Assembly (NCBI GenBank): GCA_009809945.1
Contig: WTPW01000031.1
Span: forward strand, 408,797-472,796
DNA: 64,000 bases
Reading direction: 5' to 3'
DNA from: Gigaspora margarita
Lineage: Eukaryota > Glomeromycota > Glomeromycetes > Diversisporales > Gigasporaceae
The notes under the pieces are model-generated. The model was not told where the DNA came from and did not search any database. It saw only the letters and a list, made by a program, of their open reading frames with translations. The position numbers were made by a program, and so were the translations under genes. The stretch's first letter is position 1. The number at the start of each line of letters is the position of its first letter. Positions 55,862-64,000 of this stretch are shown one piece after another.

Positions 55862-56128
55862 CCATAGGTAGTGTTGTTACAGAACAGCTTTTGACAATGA
55901 ATTTGGACAATTTTGAACAATTTTGAACAATAAAATAAAATTACTTAAAATTTTATTAAGATAACTTATTTAAATTTTAACTAAAATGTGTTTAGCATTT
56001 AAAAAAATATGTAGTTATATATTTTTTTGATAGATTTATCAATTATTAAAGCCTAAACAAGCTTTGAACAATTTTGAACAAGTTAAAAAAGACTATAGAT
56101 AGCCAAAATATACAACACTACCCATGGG
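55861..56128. mobile_element. hAT MITE, CAGTGTTGTAC family, copy B of a pair
   Basis: Element 55869-56120, ends TAGTGTTGTTAC and complement of TACAACACTA. Flanks GCCATAGG / CCCATGGG (6 of 8). Only 15 bp (CTCATGGGCCATAGG) separate it from copy A, so the second insertion reused almost the same target. Confidence 0.85.
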
Positions 56129-56154
56129 TATGCTATAAGACCAATAGGCATACC

Positions 56155-56453
56155 CAAATAAGGGGGTCGTCTAAAGCCAGGTACGTTCACGTGATGAAGA
56201 ACCAATCAAATCATAAAATTTGATCTTTACGGATCAGCCCGATGAGCCAAAAACAAAGAAAAAAGTGAAAAATGCTGAAAATACAAGAAACGAGTGTCTA
56301 AACCTGTCTAGAAGCATTAATAAAAAATGTCGGGAAGACAATTTTACTTATAGAACAAGCCCCAATCCTAACTCTAACTAACCCTTACTCTAATTTTAAT
56401 TAAATAATCAAAAACATATAAACGCACCTGGCTTTAGCTATCCCCCAAATAAG
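56155..56453. mobile_element. 283-bp TIR element with 8-bp TSD, GGGGTCGTC ends
   Basis: Element 56163-56445, exact TSD CAAATAAG (56155-56162, 56446-56453). Ends pair as GGGGTCGTCTAAAGCCAGGT with GGGGATAGCTAAAGCCAGGT. GGG-type ends and an 8-bp TSD recall the foldback elements FB1-3, so the same superfamily is possible. Inside, a telomere-like CTAACTCTAACTAACCC stretch. Confidence 0.82.
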
Positions 56454-57265
56454 TATTATATAATATTATATGATATTAATATACATTGAATATATTTTTT
56501 TCAAAAAAAATCAATCAACTCTTTTTGATGATTTCTTGTATCAAACTTTCTACAAAGATCTGATCTATTAAAACTTTAAAGTTAATATATTTGTAAATAA
56601 CAAAGGCTTTATCTAGAAGCAACTTGAACAAAGAGTTTCAGATTGGATGTGAGAAAACTAAATTAGAGTTGAAAAAGATCTCTTCTTTTGAATTTGGCTC
56701 TCTGGGTAGAAAACTTCATTACTATAAAAAATATAGTAGAACAACAACTATGAAGTTTTTTGTCAGAAGATACAAAAGCTTAGGCAGAAGTAGACTTTTG
56801 GATAGATATATTATTCCTCAAAGCATAAAACTTACACTTTTTAAAAGTCAGTACTTTCAATATTTCTCCTTGGGCTTTTTAAAATTTTACCAAAAAGTAG
56901 AAAATCTAGCTTATATCTTCAAAAGATTGATAATGTTTATATCATCCAAATTGGAAAGGCACCTATCTAATTGATATCAAGTCACGAGCAAGTTTCAGAT
57001 CTAATGAAACAAACAATGAAGGACACATAAATTATTTTGAAAGAAAACTCAATACGAAATTTCTTTTTAGAAGGTTCTATAAAGCACTAGATTTTTTACA
57101 ATTGTTTCAGATTTTTTTATGATTTTTATTTATATTACATATAATGTATAAATGGATATAGAGTAGAGACTTATCTATTTAGTATATTATATAATTTTTA
57201 TAATCTAGTACAGGTTTAAAGTACACTTTTTAGTTTTGTTATTGCTTCTTTTGTTTTTTTATCTT
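56454..57265. other. No gene supported
   Basis: An open frame of 116 codons at 56624-56974 has no ATG at its start and no recognised motif; it is basic and K/F/Y-rich, as expected from A+T-rich DNA. The rest is T-rich low complexity (57230-57312). Confidence 0.35.
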
Positions 57266-58096
57266 TGTCTCCTTTAATTTTTTTTATTTTTTTTTTTTAT
57301 TTTTTTTTTTTAATCTTTGGCAGTCCCGCCGATCGAGTTTATTAGATTTTTAATTGACAAGTGATTACATTTGAAATGAGAGTACAACTAGCTACACGTG
57401 CACTTTTGGTGCCTAATTTAAGTAGTCCGCCCTAAGGTTCTACACTAGTTGCCATACCTGCAACCCAACTACGGGAATTGCCTAATTAAACTCTCTGATT
57501 TTTGCCCGCCTGTCCCCACCGCACCCTAACTCATACGAATCGACCTTATCCGGCATGACATTTATTTCAATGAATTCCCAGATATGACCTGTCGCACTAT
57601 GCCAATCCAACTGATTGACATAGACATTACCAGAATGACACATGTCCTACACAATTAATCGCCCGGTTTCTTTCAGCGACCGACGCTACGGCTTTACCCA
57701 TATACTTGCAGTCTGGATCTCCGTAAACCGCTGATGTCGCCTACTACAACCCTCGTGAGGTTCGTTTTCTGGCCCGGCACCCACCTCTTCTGGTAGCGCC
57801 GTCATAGCCATCCATCTACCTCCTCATTCGGGGATTTGCCAAGGGGTTCCTGTTTTTCTGGTTTCCTAGATTTGTGATGTTACACTAACACCATTGCGCC
57901 GAAGCTCCCATTCAAGATGGTAGAACCAAGATTACAGGTATTATTACCCAACCGATCTGAGCCACAGTTACCATAACACAGGTTTTATTTTTCTGAAAAC
58001 GTCTCCAGTGGGATTCGAACTCTCAACCTGCCGCTTGGGGGGGTGACAATCTGGCCACTTCTCTAAGTCGCCACACCCTGTCTCCTTTAATTTTTT
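57266..58096 (-). mobile_element. tRNA-derived SINE, family 1, minus strand, best preserved head
   Basis: On the minus strand from 58078: GGGTGTGGCGACTTAGAGAA with box A, and GAGAGTTCGAATCCCACTGG with box B about 60 bp on, a strong pol III promoter of tRNA type. The body runs to a poly(A) at about 57300. TSD TGTCTCCTTTAATTTTTT at 57266-57283 and 58079-58096. The G+C content is clearly higher than its surroundings, and the intact duplication suggests recent insertion. This copy is the best source for the family consensus (about 780 bp). Confidence 0.9.
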
Positions 58097-58290
58097 ATAT
58101 TTTTGTTATTTGTTTAGATTATGATAGTTTTCTTTTATTTTTGTTTTTCCCTTTATTTTCTTTTATTCATTTTGTTTCTTCTAAAATAAGATTATTCTAT
58201 TTGGTAGCTTAGGTAGAAAGAATCTAAAAGTTGGTTTTTTTGACAGAGCTAATAAAGTTCTCTAATTCAGTAAATTTATATCTATGGGAG

Positions 58291-58462
58291 TTAGGGGCGT
58301 GCCATTTATTACATAATATTTTTTACTTAGTAGCCTTCCTCATTCATGTATAGTGTAATCACTTTATCTAATTCAGATTACTTAATATAATATATAGACG
58401 TGATCACTACCTCTGACTATGTATCCATGGTAAAAATTACATAATAAATGGCATGCCCCTTA
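58291..58462. mobile_element. 166-bp MITE, TTA target (PIF/Harbinger-like)
   Basis: Element 58294-58459 with ends GGGGCGTGCCATTTATTACA and, in complement, GGGGCATGCCATTTATTATG, flanked by TTA on both sides. A 3-bp TWA target and GGGG ends fit PIF/Harbinger. A similar left end (GGGGGCATCCATAAATAATG) is at 61909 without a visible partner. Confidence 0.8.
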
Positions 58463-58762
58463 GTACAACTGATCATATCTGGACATTATTTTTGTAGCCA
58501 GATAATGTTGGACTTGCAATTGGAGGGTTTTATTATATGTAAAATGTTTTATATATATAAACTTATTAATATAGTACCAGAAAGACAATCAAAGAATTAA
58601 AAAATATATATATATATATATATATTTTTCTATGAGATTTTATAATTGTAAATTAAACTATAAAATGAAGAGAAGTAATTTAGCAGTAGTAATAAGAAAG
58701 TAAATCAACTTATATTAAAGTTTTTATATAATTTGTAATATTTTAATAAAGATCTACTACAT

Positions 58763-58931
58763 TAGACCTTTCTAAATACAAGTTGTTGGGCCAAACTTTT
58801 GATAGCTTGCATTTAAAGAACAATAAAAAAAATTGTATTTATAGAGGTTAGAAATATATTTGGACCAGAATTTAAGGTTGCATTTAGAGAGGTGTTGCAT
58901 TTAGGGGGTTGTATTTAGAGAGGCCTGACTA
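58763..58931. mobile_element. Possible Tc1/mariner-like MITE, CTCTCTAAATACAA ends
   Basis: TAGACCTTTCTAAATACAAG at the left is matched in complement by TAGTCAGGCCTCTCTAAATACAA at the right; GCATTTAGAGAGGT is repeated inside. The borders are not exact. (TA)n at 58598-58625 lies nearby. Confidence 0.45.
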
Positions 58932-59114
58932 TATTGTGAATTTTGATAAATTTTTAACTTCTCTTTTTATCTTATGTATAAAACCAATTAATTAATTATA
59001 CTAATTTCATATTTGAAGTCTTATGATAATTAAAATATAAAAAAGTTTTCAATAAGAGATTTTAAAATTTTATAAAATAGCATTATAGTAAGGGGAGTAA
59101 CAAAAATCAGGTGA

Positions 59115-59230
59115 TTTTTTAGGAGAGGGAGAGGGGTAAAAAAAGTTGAAATTATATATAAGAACCTAACTATATATATATTAAAAAAGAGGGAGAGGAG
59201 GTAGGCCTCTGATAAAAAATAATCAGGTGA
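59115..59230 (+). repeat. Dispersed repeat ATCAGGTGATTTTTTA...
   Basis: Copy of the 7427-7515 and 55230-55325 family. It ends with its own start in near-mirror form (AATCAGGTGATTAATGAC), so this copy may be complete. The rest of 58932-59690 is A+T-rich with no gene. Confidence 0.5.
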
Positions 59231-59844
59231 TTAATGACACGGTCCTAATAGCATTGTTTTATTTTATAAAATAAAAGTATTTTGCTAATTGAAGCATAAA
59301 TAAAAGTTATTAAATCATTGCTTAAAATTTTAATAAAAACTATATATTATATATTGATATATGCATTTTAGTATTTTGCTTATTAAAAAATTATTTTTTG
59401 CAAATTGGCATATTATTGGCTAGTTGTCGTATGATATAAAAGAGCATGCCTCAACTATATGAGAACGAAATTATTTCGAGTTCTAAAATGTAAAATTAAA
59501 ATTTGAATATGAAATTGTTTTTGATCTATTTTACTTAAAAGACGAAATTATTTAATACTTTTTTTAAATAAATGACATTATAAGAAACATATCTATATAA
59601 ATTTTATTTGCTTTTTCTTATAAAAATTTTTAATTTTTTTTAATAAAAGATGAAATAAGCCTTTTTCAAAAATCAATTTCAGTGGCATCACTAGCCTCAA
59701 TACAAAGCATGCTTGCTAAGACATGCCTAATTTTTTACCCATGCTCTGAACTCTATCCTTTTGATAATCATTGTTTTTTTTTTTTGTACTTGTTTTTTTT
59801 TTATTTTGATTTATTGATAACTAGTTTTTTTTTTCTTTTTTTAA

Positions 59845-60045
59845 AAGTTATTGTTAGAGCTATTACTAGAGGCATTGTTTAAGTTGTTATTAGAACCCAT
59901 TGTTGAAACTTTAAAGTTATTGTTAGAGTTTCATTAGAGCTATCATTGAAATTTTGAAGTTGTTATTGGAGCCTTGAAGCTATTATTAGAGTTATTGTTA
60001 GAGCTATCATTGAAGTTTTGAATTAGAAATCATGAAGTTATACAA
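59845..60045 (+). repeat. Degenerate tandem repeat GTTATTGTTAGAGCTAT
   Basis: At least eight units around GTTATT(G/A)TTAGAGCTATCATTGAA over 200 bp. Neighbouring reading frames (59682-59882, 60104-60307) are Phe/Leu-rich, as expected from T-rich DNA, and are not supported as genes. Confidence 0.6.
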
Positions 60046-60363
60046 TTTGGATAGCTTAGCTGTTTTTATTTTTTTATATTTTGGTAACTAGTAGTTTTTT
60101 TTTATGTTTACCAACTTGTTATTTTTCTTTGGTATATTTTTTTATTGTCGCTCTTTGCAGTCTTTTTGTAGTGTTTTTGATAAGTTCGTATTTCTTTTAA
60201 CAAATATATTTATTCTAGCAAATATTTATAGATTCTTTAAATATATTTATTGTAGTTTTTTCTGTAAGTTTGTTATTTTTTTAGTGAGTTCTTTATCTAA
60301 TGTTTAGTATTAAATATATGATTTTTTCAGAAAACCATGCAAGGATAGTTATATAAAAATAAG

Positions 60364-60570
60364 AATATTGATGATTGTATTAAAGAATTTTAACTTAAAT
60401 CTATAGAATATAAAGATGTAATTGAGTGGATTCCTTTTAATAAATTAGAGAATATTCAAAAGTTTGTTGATAGATTTTTTGCAATCTGGTTAGATTAAAG
60501 TACTAATAAAATTTGTGGTAGTTATAATTCTAATAGTTGGGATAAACTAGTTAAAATTGGTTTAATATAA
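60364..60570 (+). pseudogene. Protein kinase N-terminal fragment
   Basis: Frame reads D-D-C-I-K-E-F-(TAA)-L-K, E-Y-K-D-V-I-E-W-I-P-F-N-K-L-E-N-I-Q-K, then A-I-W-L-D-(TAA) and N-S-W-D-K-L-V-K. The block V-I-E-W-I-P-F-(N)-x-L-x-x-I and the W-L-D after a Gly-rich-loop-sized gap are the usual start of the tyrosine-kinase-like kinases expanded in arbuscular mycorrhizal fungi. The Gly loop is decayed and nothing follows: no VAIK lysine, HRD or DFG. The first stop is at a usual Gln (CAA to TAA). FB3 begins 37 bp downstream. Confidence 0.65.
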
Positions 60571-60599
60571 GTGTATTTTTTTTAATAATAAAATTATAA

Positions 60600-61464
60600 T
60601 AAAATAAGGGAATTGCTATTTCCACCATGGTATTTTGCTATTTCCACTATAGTTTCATGAGATTTTCTATTTTTAAAATTAAAATAATACAGTATATCTA
60701 ATTCTACTTCTAACTTTAACCCTAACCTTAATCCTAACCCTAACGGCCCGGTGGATCTCAAGATACTTGGGATCAAAGAAGAGAACATAAGGATCGGCAA
60801 ATTCACTGTTATACAAAGCTAGAAAAGGCTATCAAACAAAAAACCATGATTTGCGCAGAATTTTATTATAATAATTGGCTTTGGGCTCTTAAGTAAAGTT
60901 ATTCTTTGACTCAAAAAAATGCTAGTTTCTTAAAATATATTTTATTATTTCTTAGTAAAATTTTTCATTACAATAAAAAATGTTTCAAATCTAAGTTAGA
61001 AAAAAGCTATCAACGAATAATCGTGATTTGCGCAGAATTTTATTATGACAATTAACTTTTTGCTCTTAAGTAAAGTTGTTCTTTGGCTCAAAAAAATGCA
61101 AGTTTCTTAAGACAAGTTTTATTATTTTTTTAGTAAAATTTTTCACTACAATAAAAAACGTTTCAAAACGTATGTAAAGAAAATGAATAGTTTGTGGAAC
61201 AGTAAATTTGCTGATCCTTATGTTCTCTTCTTTGATCCCAATTTAGCTACCATTAGAATCAGAAAAATGAGCTCTACAACTTTTAATTAGAAGCCAAAGA
61301 AAGTTTATTTATTAGTTTTGAAGTTAGAGTTAGAGTTAGAGTTAAAGATAAAGTTAGAATGTAATTTTATAATATATTATATTAATTCTAAAAATAGAAA
61401 ATCTTGTGTAACTATAGTGGAAATAGCAAAATACCATAGTAGAAATAGCAATTCCCTAAAATAA
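60600..61464. mobile_element. FB3: foldback TIR element with 8-bp TSD
   Basis: Element 60608-61456, TSD TAAAATAA (60600-60607, 61457-61464). Ends GGGAATTGCTATTTCCACCA and its complement; arms then carry telomere-like CTAACCC/GGGTTAG-type words. An inner inverted pair (about 60758-60800 and 61200-61242, TTGGGATCAAAGAAGAGAAC) encloses a direct repeat of about 177 bp (TTGCGCAGAATTTTATTAT at 60851 and 61028). Termini are close to FB1. Confidence 0.83.
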
Positions 61465-61600
61465 ATAAAAAAAACATTATTAGTATATTGTAATATCCAA
61501 CATTTTTTACTAATACTTTCAATTTGCTAAATTTCAACAGCTACCAAAAATTGGTAAATACAAATGATTCAAATAAAATTATTTGCTCAATTATTATCAC

Positions 61601-61817
61601 GACTAAAGCTGGAAATAGCTGAAGCTAGAAATTAGAGGTCTCAATTTAAAACTATAAGCCTTGCTAAAATTCAACTATATTCTTTTATTATAAACTCTAA
61701 CTCTAAATTCTAATCTAACTATAAAAAAAAATCATACAAAATGCATTTCAAAATTTTTTGTAAATTTCATATTAAAATATTTAAAATTTTTAGCTTCAGC
61801 CATTTCCAGCTTTAGCC
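61601..61817. mobile_element. 217-bp inverted-repeat MITE, AAAGCTGGAAATRGCTGAAGC ends
   Basis: GACTAAAGCTGGAAATAGCT at the left pairs with AGCCATTTCCAGCTTTAGCC at the right, about 30 bp in all. TSD not clear. The inside is A+T-rich with CTCTAACTCTAAATTC words. Confidence 0.6.
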
Positions 61818-62023
61818 ATAACAATTATTATTACAAACATGAATAGAAGTTGAAAAAAATAAAAAAAAGCATTTATATATTACAAAAATCTGCAGATAGG
61901 GGGCATCCATAAATAATGTTATATTTGAGAAGAGTCCCCAAAATATGTTTTTTTCAATAAGTAGAGGGATCAAAAAATATAATATAATTTTTTTATAAAA
62001 ATTTTCTAAAACTTGATCCAGAG

Positions 62024-62290
62024 GTCCAATTTGATAATTTTGGTACCATTCGAATCGTCTTGAGAAGAGGATTCGAATGGTACCAAAATCATTTGATTTG
62101 GATTACTGAATTAAGTTTATTAACAAAACACTATTAGTTATTATCTTTTTTTATAAAATTACTATAAAATTAATAGTTTTTGTGAACAGCTCTTGATGCA
62201 GTAATCCAAATGAAATGATTTTGGTGCTATTGGATTTGTCTTATAGAGATGAATCGAATAGTACCAAAATCATTCAGATTGGATCACTGG
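62024..62290. repeat. Two copies of the GGTACCATTCGA hairpin
   Basis: 62024-62102 and 62201-62288: each is an inverted repeat around a short loop, with GATTTTGGTACCATTCGAAT-type arms. Same hairpin as at 29963, 31935, 42080 and 42258. They are separated by about 100 bp with its own inverted flanks (AATAGTTTTTGTGAACAG). Confidence 0.75.
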
Positions 62291-62379
62291 GTCATAATAT
62301 ATCCAAGTTTTTGTAAAATTTTATATATAAGCATACAGATTTGTAAATTTTTTTAATATAGTCTAGAGGGTCGAGAGTA

Positions 62380-64000
62380 GAGATGTGCGAATGCATGTTT
62401 TTTTTGGTCTTGCATTGCATAATGCAGCATTATGCTACATGATGCATTATGCTATTCTGCATAATATATAAAAAATAGCCAAAAATATTATTATGCAAAT
62501 TTAAAAATACAAATTATAAATAATGATATAAATGATTTAAATTATATTTTTAAAATACAAAATAAGATTAGAATTAATAGTACAAAAGAAACTGTTTGTA
62601 GCAAAAAAAAAATTAACTAAAATAATAAACTTAACTAAATGTTTAAACTAGAAAATCTTTAAAATTTTTTTTGCTTTTATTTAGCTATATATAAATAGCA
62701 GTAATTTTTATTATGAGCTTATGTAAAACATTTTGTTGCAGAACTTATTATTGCTCTTTTGATTTGGCTTGATTTGACCAGTCTATGATTTTTTGTAAGG
62801 GTAAGTGCAGTATAAGTACAGTAGATAATGAATCCAAGCTCTTCTGGCATATAAGAATAATAAGACAAAATTTTCGTCACCCACCCAAAACAGTAAGACA
62901 TGTGATTCCATCATTTTTTAGCAGGCAGGGAATGACCCACTAGCTAATCCTACTGAGACTCCCAGTGCAATTATAATTGCTTCTATCAAGGGATGTCTCT
63001 GCCATTCTGAGCAATTCATTCAATTTCTTGCTTTCAATCATGTATTCTGTAATCTTTAATTCAATAAAATATCACATTTAGCATAAATCATCCACCAGTA
63101 TAGTCCAACATTGAATGTTGTGTAAGTGAATGCTTTTCGTTATTATTGTCCTTCAGAGCCGTTAATGGCTTATTCCAAAGCCAGTTTTGGCTGCACAATA
63201 AAGCAAGCCAATGAGCTGCAACTTAAGCTATAATTAAGTATTAGCTGCAACAGAATCACTTTTTTAAAGTCATAGCTCCAAATTAAACCATAATTATCGA
63301 AGCCACGACTTGTGTTATGGCTAGAGCATGACTTGGCCATGACTCAAGTTGTGGTAAATAATATTGATAAGCTTTTTATTATAGTAAATATTATTACAAT
63401 GCTACGGTAATAATGATTTTTAAGCCATACAAACATTAATAGCTCTAAAAATCTTTAATGGGTTGAAATTGGTTTACAACATTCTGTCATATAATATCAG
63501 GTTTTTACATGATATTTCAATTAAATATTTTCATATTTAATCAATTAAACATTATTAATCAATATACGTAGAGATGGGTTTCATGCGTGCGCATGATTTC
63601 TCAATCATGCGCATGAATGCGCATTAATGTGCATGTTTCCGGATCATGCACATTTTATCTCATCAAAATTTTATATAGAAAAATTAAATATAAAATAAGT
63701 ATAATCAACATTCTAATCTATCTATATACTTCAATTCTGGACCTGTTCGCTTTAACATTTTTGATTGGTCGTATCCGAAAAATGTGACCTAAATATAGGA
63801 AAACTAACAGAAATACATAAAATGATTATGACTATTATTATGGTCGAGAAATTATTATATAATTTAAGTAATTATTATATAATTTTTTAATGCCCTTATT
63901 AAGCCTAAAATTGTGAACGTGAATTTCCCAAATTTACTTTTGTTGTTTGATTGCCTAATATTTCTAATATTTACAAACTATTTTGGGCTAAAAAAGTTCA
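62380..64000. other. Repeat-like; two unpaired hAT-type ends, no gene
   Basis: TAGAGATGTGCGAATGCATG (62380) followed by CATTGCATAATGCAGCATTA, and TAGAGATGGGTTTCATGCGT (63570) followed by ATGCGCATGAATGCGCATTA, both look like the left end of a hAT with its subterminal word; no right partner is visible, and the window ends at 64000. 63145-63365 has TGGCT/AGCCA words in both directions, perhaps another MITE. No coding feature recognised on either strand. Confidence 0.4.

Larger units (their letters stand above)
55539..56155. mobile_element. Short palindromic MITE carrying two hAT MITEs at its centre
   Basis: GGGTATGAGCATGTCTTATA plus GGGCATACCCATGGG (55539-55573) is the mirror of CCCATGGGTATGCTATAAGA plus CCAATAGGCATACCC (56121-56155). 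Rejoined it is one hairpin of about 65 bp. Both hAT MITEs sit at the CCCATGGG centre. Confidence 0.6.

Noticed and set aside
56624..56974. 116-codon gene
   Set aside because: No ATG at its start, K/F/Y-rich composition expected from A+T-rich DNA, and no motif.
57950..58078. Functional tRNA gene on the minus strand
   Set aside because: Same reasoning: tRNA-like head of a SINE with an 18-bp target duplication.
59682..60307. Small Phe/Leu-rich membrane proteins
   Set aside because: Composition follows from T-rich DNA; no conserved motif, and adjacent tandem repeats.

Overview
The window looks like repeat-rich nuclear DNA of an arbuscular mycorrhizal fungus (Glomeromycotina, most like Rhizophagus). 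I infer this from the strongly A+T-rich composition, LINE reverse transcriptases of the kind common in these genomes, a DUF6570-type Helitron with a Pif1-like helicase, hAT remnants with BED-finger and hATC fragments, decayed Sel1-repeat and protein-kinase pieces of gene families expanded in these fungi, and one host-type gene of a family I associate with them. The assignment rests on motif recognition; no search was run. There is a 31-N assembly gap at 47449-47479 and scattered single Ns at 16.7-17.9, 22.6 and 50.35 kb.

Almost everything is transposon, much of it nested. 1-6.3 kb: a foldback element (522-2977) carrying an 805-bp hAT, then small TIR elements and a long palindrome. 6.8-7.3 kb: a LINE 3' fragment. 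7.85-22.9 kb: a deep nest. A palindromic module holds a second foldback element (7877-8937) and an IR element (9193-22860). That IR element contains LINE-A (9373-22753), which is broken by two hAT MITEs (12528-12813 and 14320-18763). The second MITE contains a second retrotransposon, LINE-B (14561-18710). Most levels can be read from target-site duplications.

23.3-34 kb: tRNA-derived SINEs, a Tc1/mariner-type MITE with a SINE inside it and hAT MITEs inside the SINE, a retroposed LINE-like fragment, and a 1.6-kb hAT (30225-31812) inside a hairpin-module element. 34.4-41.9 kb: a decayed Helitron on the minus strand with Rep and helicase. 41.9-42.5 kb: another foldback element. 43.5-46.5 kb is the most gene-like stretch: a possible decayed multi-exon gene on the plus strand and one intact 351-codon gene on the minus strand (45404-46459). 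47.1-49.5 kb: a near-perfect 256-bp palindrome at the gap, ~60-bp tandem repeats and short-word minisatellites. 50.5-52.7 kb: a possible small gene and a Sel1 pseudogene. 54-64 kb: SINEs, paired hAT MITEs, other MITEs, a kinase pseudogene, a third foldback element and palindromic hairpins.

Few genes here are likely to work. The Helitron, both LINEs and the hATs are inactive by visible stops, frameshifts, deletions or (LINE-A) a mutated catalytic motif. The main interest lies in the transposon architecture: foldback elements sharing ends and target motif, hAT families each built from a private short word, a 16-18 bp motif shared by otherwise unrelated repeats, and LINEs whose premature stops fall almost only at tryptophan positions.
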